A stretch of DNA of 64,000 nt, taken from Litsea cubeba. Taxonomy: Eukaryota; Streptophyta; Magnoliopsida; Laurales; Lauraceae. Of the stretch, positions 22,154 to 36,700 are shown one piece after another (positions within the stretch are counted from its first letter, which is position 1; each line of letters opens with the position of its first letter). Below the pieces are notes generated by a model that did not search any database, was not told the DNA's origin, and saw nothing but the letters and a program-made list of their open reading frames with translations. The translations under genes and the position numbers were made by a program. Location: NCBI GenBank assembly GCA_012931725.1, contig CM022946.1:46705252-46769251 (forward strand), given 5' to 3'.

Positions 22154-24640
22154 CCTGTAATTAAATCACAATAAAAACGTTGTGAGGAAGATGTACTTAA
22201 ATTTAGATAAACACCTAGATAGCAATGTGAGATAGTAGTGCAAATAATGAAAGATTAAAATTACAGTTTTTGTTTCTATACCATTCACAGGATGGAGTGA
22301 AAATCGCATCTAGGCTTCCATAGATGGAGAAGAATAACTATATTTTGGAATCCATCGATGGATGTATAATCTGTCAATCAACTTAGTATAATGAATCTGG
22401 CCTGAATGAGCTGTCTTTTGTAACAATGTTTAATCACAAATAACGTTCATAGTCATAAACTGAGTAATGTGGTTTTGAAGTCAAGATTTTTGCAGTGACA
22501 CTTATGAATAACATAATAAAGAAACAATAGCCATTTTAAGAGCCTACACACAAAAACGACCATTACAAATTTACACGATGATGTCTTGGGGAGCATAATC
22601 ATGTCGCTTAGAAGGGGACTTTGTACAGAAAATGCATTCAGCTTCCTAGGGCAAAAAAAGGGATTGTATTTCGATTTTCTAGGGTTTCTCAAATTAGAAA
22701 TTGAAAACGAAGACAGATAATGACGTTTTCAGGTGGATGATTCAATAAACAAAGGTGTTTAATGTGTGTACCAACCTCTTAATGGAGGGAAACCGAGTAC
22801 GTCATGGACTCTTTGAATGTTTTCTGGAAGGGAAGATCGCCGGAATAGGTTTAACCGTGGAATGAAAAGGGCTTCGACTAAATGCAGAATCGTGTTCTCG
22901 ATATAAAGTAGTATCCTGTATTGGTCGACATCGATAATGTTACTAGAAGACAAAAATATATATATATATATATAGAAAGCCCCACTGGGACCCCTCCCGT
23001 GTGGAAGGTAATAATGTGCCTTGTCCAAACGCGAGGGGTCCTTATGGGTTTTTTCCGGTAGTTTTCTCATAAAAATATAGAAATAGAATATTTAAATAGT
23101 ATGAGTAATATCAAATCTTATTTAGAAGCACTTTTTGGGGACTATTCTCCCCAAATGGGCTGAATAGATTCAACCTACTCACTTCCCAACCACAAGTAGG
23201 ACGGGCATTTGCCTATAATTTTCTTGTTTGCACTTGAGGTGACGAGTCTTTTGGGCAAGCTATGTATGAGTTATCGACGTATCTCAAAACTGGTCCACAT
23301 GACATCATCGTATAGGAGGACCTCACTAGTTTCGAGTTATTTGCTTGGTGGAAAGCAAGTTAAAATAGGTTCCTTGCGCTTTCTTGCCATGGCCCGTAAT
23401 CAACTAATAATTTTTGTGCCTACAATTACATTAAAGTAAGCGTTTAAAGTAAGCTTTTCGCTCAAATGGACGCATTATCAACAACTGCATGACAAGGTTA
23501 GAAGAATAAATAGTGGAGGCATCTGCGTTCTTCGAGACTATTCTTTTGGCAAAAAAGAGGAAGTAGTGAATGATGGAACATCAAGAATTAGGAGACGAGA
23601 TGGCAGGATTATAAATGTCATAGTATTCAAACCAAAATTATAAAAAACACCACATATGTAAATTGTAATCTATAAATTTTAACAAAATATCATAATTTAT
23701 AAACTTCTCTAAGTCAAAGAAAGAAAGAGGATCTCATCCTTCAATGTTTTTTCTTACTAAAATATGAGATTGCATTTAAAAGAAAACTCTTTAACATTAC
23801 TTACAAGCAAAATGAAACCAATTGAACGCTACAACTAAATTTGAAGCTAAACCTACGTAAAGTAAAAAAGAAAGTAGTTATTGACATCCTATAACGAGCT
23901 ACATAATAGGAAATCACATTTTTCCTTCCACAGCATCTGGAGTCCGACTTTGGTGGTAGGAACAATAAATCCCAAGAAGCACGGAAAGAAAACACTTTTT
24001 TTTTTTACATTTGGCTAGGACTCAAGAGAAAGCTCGCATACGCACAAGAAGGTAGCCCACTCAAGTGGGAGAGAAGCATGCAAGTAGAAAGATGTGACGT
24101 ATCCGGAATTTAAACCCTGAACAACCAATTACCACTCAGATAAGGTTTACAGAAAAAAAAAAAACGTTAAAAAGCCATTTTCATCATCGAATCAACGTTG
24201 CAACAAACGCAAGCATGAAGAGACACTGGAAAGATCGATGCCTTCCATCCTCTTTGACACACTCTCTGCACAAATGCTTCTCTGACTCTAAATACTTCTA
24301 AAGATTTATTAACCCCCTGATGATCCTTTCCTCATCCTACTCGTCTTGACTCCTTGTGCTGGCTGCAGCCATAACTTCATTATAGGCGCCATGAAGATGG
24401 TGACAGTAAGAAAGAGTAAGTGGACCAAAATGTGCACACTGACTCGTCCCACACATTAGCATGAGTGCATGACCTCCTTTCCTTGCACATTGGATGATCA
24501 TTGGACGAACCAATTTTTGATGCCAATGGGTCTTGATATTTTAGACCATGTTCTCTATTTGGTTCAGCTTAAACTCTAAAAGCTCCAAAGGCGATAGCAA
24601 TTTGTTCAACTTCTCGGGCCGAGTAAAATCCTTTCCTTCC
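22154..24640. other. Intergenic region: MULE upstream side and host gene upstream side
   Basis: The MuDRA promoter and the right end of the MULE should lie in the first part, but I found no terminal repeat. An (AT)n run is at 22951-22973, followed by a GC-richer patch (22980-23060). The sequence from 23100 to 24240 is AT-rich without recognisable coding potential. Nothing else is supported. Confidence 0.4.
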
Positions 24641-24646
24641 CAACCC

Positions 24647-24759
24647 CTCTATAACAGGGGTACAGACTGTACAGTATTGTAGGGTTATCTCTCTCAATCT
24701 GACATCATCCCTCTCAGTGACTCTCACTCTCTCTCTAGGGTTTTCTTTCTCTCTCAACA
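24647..24759 (+). promoter_or_regulatory. Core promoter and 5' UTR of the RRM gene (predicted)
   Basis: A weak TATA-like CTCTATAACA at 24647-24656 lies about 100 bp before the ATG. It is followed by a strongly CT-rich leader with several CTCTCT tracts (about 24690-24757) and the motif CTAGGGTTTTC, typical of plant 5' leaders. The ATG at 24760 has context CAACAATGTC, a good plant start context (A at -3). The transcription start is inferred, not seen. Confidence 0.55.
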
Positions 24760-27700
24760 ATGTCTGAGAGTTACTGGCGATACGCAGACGCGCGACAGCC
24801 GCCGATAGCTCCTCCGTCCGTCCCTACCGCCGTGAAACGCTCTCGCCCCGACTACGGTACGCCGCTATCGTGCGCCTCCTTCCCTTTCTCCACATCTCAT
24901 CGTTTTCCATCTCCATTTCCTTTCTCCTGTTTGGATCCTTTTCGTGTAATCCTCTTTACGTGTAGATGGATTCTTGTCTGTTTGGGTGCCCTCAGTTTCA
25001 CGTAAACCGCTGTTGTTTTGTTCTTTTCCATCACCAAATTGCAGGAAATCGATCAGGTGGTACTCGTCGAAGATGACTTGATTTATGGGAAATCGAGTTC
25101 AGATCCAAGTTTGGATTTTTGGACGTTGGTTTTCATGGAAATCTTAAGTAGTTTCGACTTTGGATTTATCTTTTTATGTAATTGGTTGTGGCAAAGAACA
25201 AAACAGCTGTAATTTGTTGGTAACTCTGGTTGTCCAAACGTATGAGGTAAAAAGATCCGAGCTTTGGCCCTAGAGGTTAACATCAGATCTGAAATTAGGG
25301 TTACTGATTGAAGTTGTTTTCTTTTTTCTCTTTAGTTTTTCGGAATCGATGGGGTTTTTTTTTTCATTCATATTTTTTGGATTTTTTTTATATGAAGTGA
25401 TTATGAGGATTATAGGACTGGGGGATCTAAGCTAACTCTTTTGTTGCTGTTAAAATAGTTTGAGTTCCTCTATCGATCATTGCTGAAACGTTTTAAGTAT
25501 GGGCTGATCTATCAGCTATCGATTTAAAACAAAACTAACAAAATAAAGGTGGTGAGTGGAGATCCAAATGCTTTTTTTGGTCTCGGAATGAACAAGTAAA
25601 AAAAAAAATGCGCATCAATGATGGCTGAAACCTTTTGGTACTCCGCAGCATGACTCGGTTTGTGCTGAGTTTTAAAAACCATGGGTTCACCGCATATGAA
25701 TTGGGCTTGATGCTTGATTCTTATGTTATTATTTTGTTGGGCGGCCATGCCACAGATTCGCTTCTCTTCAAATCATATGGTCGGGGGATCCATGCACTCC
25801 AGTTGATTGATTTTTCTCATTTATGTAGACCATCGTTGACATCATTTCTATTTTCTGTTTATATTCGTATTTGTTCCAATGACGTCGTATTGGCATGATA
25901 ACTTTATTAACTCTTGTATTGCCAATACAGCATTGCGCCTTCCCCAATACGGGCTGACATTGGCTACTAATCCTCTTATTATTTTCTGCTGAGAATGAAG
26001 TTACGTATGTTTGATATATATTGGTCTCATCGGGGTCTGACACTGATAATTTAAAATTCATGTGTGGACCATTGTTCACTTATTTAAACCGTTGATGTGG
26101 CAAGATCAATGGTGGTGGTCCATCTAGAGAGTCTGTGAGATGGATGAATTATCATCATTATCAAAGCCTTTGTTCAAATTATTCTAGGGTCCGCTACATG
26201 GATTCTGTTTATTAATTCTCAATTCTTGGAATTCAGGTTGGGATTCTGGCAAAAGTTTTACACTTTACTGTCAACCTACTTGACGCAACTTTACCAAAAA
26301 AAAAAAAGAAAGAAAAAAAGAAAAACCCCTACTTGCCACAACCCCGCTTGGGACAGGCAGTCCGAGCAACTGGTGGAGTTTGGGGGATGAATCCCTGACC
26401 TTTAAACTGATGGGCTGAAAGTGAGTTGTTGAGGAATGAAATACTGCGGGGATCCTCATTAAACAGAAAAGGTCCAAAGATTATGTTACTTTGGTTGTAT
26501 AATCTGTAGATTTCCTATGAAAGTAAGATCATCAATGGCGTGGAACATCTATGAAAGTGGGATCGCCAACGGAAAAAGTTAAATGGACTTCTTGGATAGA
26601 TGAACTTGGCACTGGCATTCGTAACCTAGAAAACCAATTAAGTTTTATATCCTTGCTGTATGAACTTTGAATGAATTCCCCAGTTACATGTCTTGTTCCA
26701 TTATTATTTATTTCAACAATGGAAAAAGTTAAATGAACTTCTTGGATAGATGAACTTGGCACTTGCATTCGTAACCTAGAAAACCAATTAAGTTTTATAT
26801 CCTTACTGGATGAACTTTGAATGATTCCCCTAGTTACATGTCTTGTTCAATTATTATTTATTTCTAATGGAAAAACATTTGTGGACATGATCTTAAGCTT
26901 GAGCTTATTGTCTAGTTAATGGGAAATACGATATAGTTGTGTGCTTTTTTCATGTCATGCATTATTTGTTTTTCTTTTACTGTCTTAGTTGATTTTTCAT
27001 TCTAAACTTGGTTATTTGTTTTTCTTTTACTGTCTTAGTTGATTTTTCATTCTAAACTTGGTTATTTGTTTTTCTTTTACTATCTTAGTTGATATTTCAT
27101 TCTAAACTTGGTAGATGTCTCTGGAGGGCATGAATTGCCTGGTTTTTATCCTCGTGATGAAGAAAGAGGACACCGTCTTACGAGAGAAGCTGAGACATAT
27201 GGAGCATCTTATGATCGTTATTTACGTGGGGTATTGTGTCATGAGTACTTATCTTTATTTCAAATTCTTAACCACTATATATTTATATTGAGTTCTTAAT
27301 GCGAGTATGTCACATGTTGGTCCAAATGCTTCCAGCAAATGTCTTCTTATGGTGCTGGAGATCCTCCTAGGCCTCTCTCTAGGGGATTACCAGGTCATCC
27401 CACAGATGATCCATGTATGATGGGCGTTGGGGGAATAGATCCAGGTATGGGTGGAAAAAGCCGGAGCATGGGTTTTGGAGGTGGAAGATCTGAGATGTCT
27501 CTCCCTCCGGATGCTTCAAATACACTATTTGTTGAGGGTCTTCCGGCAAACTGTACTCGGAGAGAAGTATCTCGTATCCTATTTTCTATGTTGCTTTCAT
27601 TTCATAATGCATTTAGTTTATGGCTATTGTTAGACAAAATTGGAGAGTCAAGCTTACTTTGCATTAAATTATCGCATCTCATATCCATTGATTTTATTTT

Positions 27701-30700
27701 GAATGGCATCTTGTATCCATCATTTGCATCATACATTTAGTTCGTTGACCTTTTGTTTGCCCATGAGAAGCTTCCAAATGTGCTATGGACTTTTTTCTCT
27801 ATGATTAGGATATTTGCTAGTTTGTGGCCCATTTTTTTTGTGCAGGTAAAACCACAATTCGTGTATATCTAAAATTCTGGATTTTGAATATTCGCGCCCG
27901 TTGGCATCATTCATATGTTTAGAATATTTCTATCTATGATGAGAATGATTTCTTTCTAGGAATTGGCTGTGCTGAACTTGTATGGCAATGCTCAATTATT
28001 ATAATTTTTTCTCTTAAGAACCATTAAAAAAATTATCCATTAAGAAATTAATTTTTCTATAATAGTTCTAATACTCAGATATATTGAATATTTATTAAAA
28101 TTAAGTCTATGAAATTAATGTTCCATGAGCAAGTAGCATACATATTGCAAGAGTCATAATGTCACACCTGTAGCTCCCCTGTAGAAGGGCGTTGGGTCTG
28201 AGGAGGACTAGGTATGCAATGGTGCGTAAGTCCCACATTGGAAACACGGTAGTCTCATCTTGGGTTTATATGTGTATGACTTGCCCTTAACTCCGCATGA
28301 GGCCTTTTAAAACCGTGCAGCAAGATTGAGTTGAAATCCTATGAGCCAAAGCGGACAATATCGTGTGGAGAGCGGGCTCGGGTCGTTATAGATGATATCA
28401 GAGTCGAGGACGGCTTTATTTTCCGGTGGGGAGTATGTCACTCCTGTGACTCCCCTGTAGAAGGGCGTTGGGTCCGACGAGGACTGGGAATGCAGTGGTG
28501 CATAAGTCCCATATCGGAAACACGCTAGACCGAATCTTGGGTATGTATGTATGACCTGCCCCTTTACTCCACATGAGGCCTTTTAAAACCGTGCAACAAG
28601 ATTGGGTTGGAATCTCATGAGCCAAAGCGGACAATATCATGTGGAGAGCGGGCTTGGGTCGTTACAGATGTATAATTTATTTGTGTATATGTATGTTATT
28701 TCTCTCTTATTTATAGTCATTATCTTTTGATCGGTTTTATAGATTCAGTATTACTCTATTATTGCAAGTCATAAATTTATTGTGTTTAAACAATTCATGC
28801 ATGCTGACTCATCAATGTATAATATATTTATGTGTGTGTATATATATTATTTCTCTTTTAGTTATAGATTCATTATGACTCTCTTATTGCAATAGTCATC
28901 AGTTTATTGTGTTTAAACAATTCATGCATGCTGACTCATCAATGTATAATATATTTATGTTTAAATATATTCTCTCTCTCTCTCTCTCTCTCATTTATAG
29001 ATTCAAATAAGAAAAGATAAAATAACATAACTCCTGAAATAAAGAGGTTGAAGGAACAAGAAGATCAGCAAACAAAAATTGAAACATTGGAGTACAACTC
29101 AATAAAAGTAATGAGAGAATAGTGTAAGAAAGATTGGGACAATCAACACAACTTCCCACAAGATCTAGATAATCGATCAGTTGATCGAACAACGAAGAAA
29201 TATACAGAAAATCATGAAAAAGTGATAATTGAGATTAGAAATAGAAAAGGAACAAAAAAAAATCCTATAGTCATTAACCTTGTCGATTAGTAGTAGGGAG
29301 AGAGATTTTTGTGGGTGCGCTTGGGTGGTTCCCGCTTGAAAATGATTCCAACGGAATGATATTCCCTTAGTTATTTATTTCTAAATTTTTAGTCCAAGGG
29401 AAAGATATTCCACAGAAATATTGTCCAAGAATGATACAAACACTGTTGGCAGACACATTCCAACATTTTCATTCCCATATGAATATTTTTTTTTTCACAT
29501 GAATGATGCCAAACAGGCCTTCTGTTAATTTTCATCAAGCCCCCAACAATTGATTCCACTAACTTGGATTACAGTCATAATAATAGATGCTATCCTTCTA
29601 AATCCATGAAGTTCTCTGCAGTCACGACATATTCTGAACCAGGGTTCCAACTTTCATCATCTAGTGCTGTTCCTTCACCTGGTTTTCCAGATATATTTCG
29701 TCCTTTTGTAGGCTTTCAAGAAGTCAGACTTGTTAACAAGGAATCTAGACATGTAAGTTTTTTTATTCTTGTGAAACGAAAAATGTTGGGTTGTTGATTG
29801 ACTATGTTGTCATTTATGGAGTTTTTCCCGTCTACATATATATTAATGCTGTCATGCGTATATATATGGTAACTAAGTTGGAATACGCACACACATAAGG
29901 TAATTCTCACAGCCCACTTTAAAAAGCCCCTCCCCCGCCCCCCCTCTTTTTTTCGGCCCTCTTTTTTTTGGTCATGGGGCTCACCTTGAGTCAATCTAGT
30001 CTTTTCACATAGACTAACCCCCCCCCCCCCCCCCCTCAATGAATAGTAACATGTCTAAGTTTCACACTCATCCAACTTTTCCTCCCCCCCTCTTCCTCTT
30101 CTCAATGAATAGTAACATGTCTAAGTTTCACACTCATCCAACTTTTCCTCACCATTGGATTGGAATCATAATAAAATGATGCCTCTAAACCATTAAATTT
30201 TAGGGCCATGGATCAAAAAATTAGGATGATCTTATGGAGTAAAAAATTTGCATATAGGTAGGTCTCATATAGATCTTTCCATCCAATGGACTTTCATGGT
30301 CGTCATGCATCCTAGTGGGCCCAGCTAGGAGGGGCGTTTTTCTCCTAAAAAACGCATGGGCGCTGTCTAGCGCTGCCCATTCATATATATACATACATAT
30401 ATACGGGAGGTGCTCCTATGAGAGATAGGGGTGGGCCCCCTCACATTTAAGTTGTTGGCATTTGATATGGATGTGAGGGCCCCTACCCAATCTCTCATTT
30501 AAGGTGAGAGATATCTCTCATAGGAGCATCTCCCTATATATATATATTTATATATATGCATTTCTGAGTATCCAAATTGTTGATATGGAACATGGATATC
30601 CCTTCTGACTTGATATCAATAATGTTTGAATATAGGAAATTGGAGGATTACTGCTAGGAGAATTCATAATTTTATTCATATGTTCCCTTCGAAATTCGCA

Positions 30701-33700
30701 TTCATTCTTCTAAAATTTGATGAATTTTTGGAAGGTCAAAAATTCCATTTGAAATGGTACTCACTATGGCAACCTCGAGGTAGTGGATTCATTCTGCCTT
30801 CAAAAAAAGAAGAAAAGAATGGGCCACCATCTCAAATGTCAGCTTTCTAGAATTCTGCAAATCAAACAAGGAATTATAAGAATTCCATAGACAGCGGCTG
30901 AAATTGCTTCTTCTTCTTTTGTTTTTTTTAACTTGTTTGGGGGGTGGGGTGGGATTTTTGTGTGGTTTCTTTTTTTTTTTTTTTGGGGGGGGGGGGGGGG
31001 GGGCAACATTGGGAGAAATAACAACCAATTGTCCACTCCTGGCTCACTTCGGACTAGCCTATATGTAGAATTTTGATATAAAATTTCTGAAATCAAACAG
31101 GCCTTACAGAACAAAATTAAATTGGATAGAGCATGTCCTACTAGAATTCCTGAAACCATGCAAGCCCTAAAGTATTGCTACTATGTAGTAGTAATATGAA
31201 TCTGGTTACATAAGTATCCTTTGTTAGTGCCACATTCCTATGAGCACTTGTTTTTGTATTGTCAATTCCGTGTCGAAGAATCCAAGACCTTGCCTCTCAG
31301 AATTTCTCAAGGAAGATCAAGTTTGAAGGCAGAAGATCAAGTCTCGGAAGGCCCGGATTCATAAAGGAAGTCGTCCATATGTGTGCCAACCTATTCAGGA
31401 AAATGGGACTCCAAACCAACCAAGGCTTGGCCCTATAAACCCCTAGTTTAATGGCTTATTTAATAGGGTTTTAGAAATTGTTTTTCAGCTTTTTCAAGAC
31501 TCAAAACAGGCCTCAGAAGTCGGCTAACCGCCATGGTTTTCGGTCACCTTGCGGTTACTTTTCCAGAGAGCAAAAACTCTCTTAAAATGGTTTTTCGGTT
31601 ACCTCGCGGCTAGCCGCATGAACAGTAACATCACTGTTCACTAGCCGTTTGAACAGTAACTTCACTATTCACTATTCACTGTTCGTTTGAACAGTAACAC
31701 CGTTCACTGTTCACTATTCACTAGCCGTTTGAATAGTAACACTACTTTCAGTGTTCACTAGCCGTTTTATGACCGTTGGAACTTTTATATAAATACCTGA
31801 AGCCCATTTTCAACATTAAGGAGTCCAATTTTTGAAGAGCCTTTGTTCTAAATTCTTGTAAACCTTTTCCAAGCTCTCAAAGCTTCTTCCAAACACACTT
31901 AGATTCTATCTTAAAAATCCAAGGGCTTACTTAGCTCTAAGGAGTGTGCTTTGAGAAGCCAAATCTAGGGTATCCTAATCTCTAAAGCTATCTCTCATTT
32001 CTGCCCTAGAAATCAAACCTCTATAACTTGGTTGTGCATCTTAATAGAGTTTCATCATCAACACCAAGCTAGCTGCAAGAGGTAAAAAGCTTCGATCACG
32101 GTCAAAAGCTTCCTCGAACACTTTCGATCTTCATCAAAGGCAAGTGTTCGCCCTCTATTTAAATTTATATCTTTGTGACAGTGGATTGAATCTGTGTGTC
32201 AACCACTCTAAAAAAATTGTGTGTGGGGATTAGATCTGTGTGATTCGAACCTCAGTAACAAAATTGAGTTAGAATCAGTACTTGTGTAGTTTGATTCTTT
32301 ATAGCGGAACCAAGGGACTCTGTGACCCTTGAGAGTGGATGTAGGTCTGTGTGACTGAACCACTATAAATCTCTTGTGCCATTTTATCTCTTGTGCTTAC
32401 TATCTTGTTTCAAATTAGAGTGTCTCTGATTATTTAAGCACACACACATTGAACTTATAATTCAAACAAGTTATTTTGTTATGTGTGATTATTATTCCAA
32501 GTTGAGATTAAGATTGGGCTAATAAGTTTAAAATTGGCATTAGAATTCCTTTTGTCCTAATTCATTGAACCTAGTTGCACTTTCATTTGGTATCAGAGCG
32601 GGTTACTCCCTAAAGGTTTAACAACCCGGAGTAGATCTACTTCTTTTTACTAGTGCCAATGTCTAATTCAGAAGGTAGTGCTATAAACAGACCTCCATTG
32701 TTTGATGGTACAAACTATGCCTTTTGGAAAGCTCGAATGACCGTCTTCATCAAATCTCTTAACGGAGATGTGTGGGATTCAATAGAGGATGGATGGACTC
32801 CTCCTACAGTCACAGATACAGATGGCATTGTCCAGCCTCTTGCAAAGGCAAAATGGACAGCTGATCATAAGGCACTGGGAGACAACAATGCCTTACGAAG
32901 GAACAACCATTGTCAAAAGAGCCAAGCTCCAAATGTTGACTTCTCAATTCGAATCTTTAAGAATGAGGGAAGATGAAATGTTCGATGAATTTCAAACTAA
33001 GCCAATGGTAATTGTGAATGAGATGTGGTCACTTGGTGAACAAATTCTTGAAGGCAAAATTTGTAGCAAAATCTTTAGATCCCTTCCTGATAGATTTCAC
33101 CCCAAAGTGACCTCTATAGAAGAATACAATGACCCAGAAACTATGAAAGTTGAAGAATTATATGGTAATATTAGAACTTTTGAGTTAAAGTTAAATAATG
33201 CTTCTAATAAATCCAAAGATAAGAAATCAATTGCTTTAAAAACCTCTAAATCAACTCAATCTAAAGGAGAATCAGATAATGATGAAGAAAGTGATAATGA
33301 AGATATTGCTCTTCTCACTAAGAAATTTATAAGACATTTTAAGAAAAAGAATTCAAATTTTAAATTCTTTAATAAAAATAAAAACAAAAGCATTTCTTCA
33401 TTTAAGAGTCAAGAAAGAAAAGTCAAATGCTATAACTGTAAAAAACTTGGACATATATCTTCTGAGTGTCCAATGGAAGGAAGAAAAAGACACTTATGGC
33501 AACATGAGATGACTCATCTGAATCAGAGTCAGAATCAGATGAATCACATCAAGATGAAACAGAAAATTACACTATTTTAATGGCTCGAAGTTTATGTGAT
33601 CCATCAGTTGAGACATCTGAAAAATCTCATTTTGAGAAATCTGAGGATGAATATAAAAATTCCGATATTGAAGAATTTGAAGAAGAACCAGAATCTGAAT

Positions 33701-36700
33701 ATGATGGCTCAGATAATGAAGACGATGACGAAAATCTTCAAGAATCATATAATAGACTCTATGATGAGAGCTGCAAGTTAATTAATATCATAAGAAAACA
33801 AGAAGCAAAGAATAAAGTTTTAAAAGACAATGTTAAAACCTTAACAGGTGAAATTAATATCTTAACCAATGATCTTAACGAAACCAACTCTAAATTTCAA
33901 ATTGCCAGTGAACACATAAGAAATCATAAGAAAGAAACTGATACTCTAAAAGAGGTAATCACTAATTTAAAAAAGGAAGTCACCCATCTAATATGGTATA
34001 AAGAAAAATGTGAGTATTCTTTTACTCATGGAGAAGAAAAATTTGAAAAACTATTTAGAATTGGTAAATATGAAAGAGACAAAACTGGGCTGGGGTACAA
34101 CAAAGAATCAAAACAAAACCCCGATGTCTCTGCTAAATTTATAAAAGGAAAGGCTTCCTCTATTAATCAAAACATTCCTAAAGTTATATATAATTCTTAT
34201 GAAAGAAAAAGATATATCAAATATGACTAGAAAAAGGAACCAACTAAAAAGAAAAACTCAGGCAATTTATTTTTTTCTCAAAAACTAAATGAATTGATGA
34301 AACAAATTTATCAGCTAAAAACTCAATTCTATAATCATTCTAAAAATGTTTTATCTACAAAAAGGAACCCAAAGAGATCTTTTCTTCAATATGAGTCTCT
34401 AGGTCATAGAGGAACTTCTCACACACAAAAGTATATGTGGGTACCTAAAAGTCTACTTGTTCACACAGCTCTTAAAGCTAGAGACCAATCTGTATGGTTC
34501 CTAGATAGTGGGTGCTCTAGACACATGACTGGGGATAAAACACTCTTCTCCAAATTAAATAATTATGATGGTGGAACTGTCACTTTTGGTGATGGTAATA
34601 TTGCTAAAGTTATAGGAAAGGGCACTCTGAATGTTCCCAACTTGCCTAAAATAGAAGATGTTTTATGTGTTGATGGTTTGAAACATAACTTGCTTAGCAT
34701 TTCACAAATTTGTGATAAAAACCATGCTGTCTTCTTTACTAGTCATGGTTGTGAGATTTCGAAAAATGGTAAAGTGATTCTAAGAGGTCTTAGAAATCAA
34801 GAAAACTATTATGTTGTTGGTAATCACAAAGAAGCATCCAGTTCAGCCTGTTACATAGCTCATCTTGATGAAGCCCAACTATGGCATCAAAGGCTTGGAC
34901 ATGTGAACCATAGAGACTTGTCCAATTTAAACAAGTATGGAAAGGGCCTTCCAAAAATTAGTAGGAAGTCAAAAACAGCTTGTGGAGTGTCAAAAAGGTA
35001 AACAAATCAGAAACTCTCACAAAAAGACTAAGTCCTTGAAGACTTCTGGATCCTTAGAGCTTCTCCATATGGACTTGGTTGGTCCAACAAAGAAAGAGAG
35101 TAGAGGTGGCAAAAAATACTTCCTTGTTATTGTTGATGATTATTCCAGATTTACTTGGGTTGCATTCTTGAGGGAAAAATCTGATGCATACGTTGAATTC
35201 AAAAAGATTGTGAAAAGAATTCAAGTTGAAAAAGGAAGAGCAGTTGCTAGAATAAGAAGTGATCATGGTGGTGAATTTGAAAATACTAGATTTGAAAAAT
35301 ACTGTGATAAGTATGGAATTCACCATGAATTTTCTGCCCTTAAAACTCCTCAACAAAATGGAGTTGCTGAAAGAAAGAATCGGGTTTTACAAGAGATGGC
35401 CACAGTTATGCTTCATGGAAAGAAACTCCCTAAAGATCTATGGGCTGAAGCAGTGAATACAGCTTCTTACATCATAAACAGGGTTTACTTGAGAACTGGC
35501 TTGAACAAAACTGCTTATGAATTATGGCATGAGAAAAAGCCAAACATTAGCTACTTTAAAATTTTTGGTAGTAAATGTTATATTCTCAAGGATAGAGAAC
35601 ATTTGAGCAAATTTGACTCAAAAAGTGATGAAAGCATTTTTATTGGCTATTCTTAAAACAGTCGTGCATATAGAGTTTTGAACACAAACACCGGAGCCAT
35701 ACAAGAATCTGTAAATGTTGTCATTGATGACAAATTAAAAGATTCCAGTAATAAAAAAACCCTGATAATGATGAGATAGAAGTCCCAACAGCTAAGCTGG
35801 ATGAGCCTCTAATCTCTAAGGACTTGATAAATATGAAACATCATCCTATGGACCAAATTCTAGGAGATCCTTTGGCTTGTGTCAAGACTAGAAGACAATT
35901 GGAAAATATTGTTAGTCATCTTTGCTTTACTTCTATCATTGAACCTAAAACTGTTAATGAAGCTTTCTCTGATGATTGTTGGATAAATGCTATGCAAGAA
36001 GAGCTAAATCAATTTACTAGAAATGGAGTATGGGAATTAGTACCTAGGCCTATTGACAAAAATATTGTAGGTACCAAATGGATTTTCAAAAATAAACTTG
36101 ATGAAAATGGTACCATAGTTAGAAACAAGGCCAGACTGGTTGCCCAGGGATATTCCCAAATTGAAGGAATAGACTTTGAAGAAACATTTGCTCCGGTTGC
36201 TAGACTTGAATCCATTAGAATCTTACTTGCCATTGCTTGCTCTTTGAAATTTAAATTATATCAAATGGATGTGAAAAGTGCTTTTCTAAATGGCATATTA
36301 GAAGAAGTAGTTTATGTTGAGCAACCTAAAGGGTTTGAAGATCATAAGGAGCCTAATAATGTGTATTATCTTAAAAAGGCTCTCTATGGTCTCAAACAAG
36401 CTCCTAGAGCTTGGTATGAAAAACTCACTCAATTTTTGGTTGATCACAATTTTGAAAGGGGAAGTGTTGATAAAACTCTATTTATTCAAATAATAAATAA
36501 CACTATCTTGATTGCTCAAATCTATGTTGATATTGTGTTTGGATCTACTTGTAATGATTTAACAGAAAGATTTGCTAATCTTATGAAATCTGAATTTGAG
36601 ATGAGCATGGTTGGCGAACTTAATTTCTTTTTAGGATTACAAATAAAACAACTAACTGATGGAATGTTTATTTCCCAGACCAAGTATGCTAAAGAATTGG

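Noticed and set aside
2819..23060. Terminal inverted repeats of the MULE
   Set aside because: I compared the sequence left of 3763 with that right of 22153 and saw no convincing complementary ends or matching 9-bp duplication.
28160..28666. Cassandra-type TRIM with 5S rRNA sequence
   Set aside because: No 5S-like box A, IE or C sequence is visible in either LTR.
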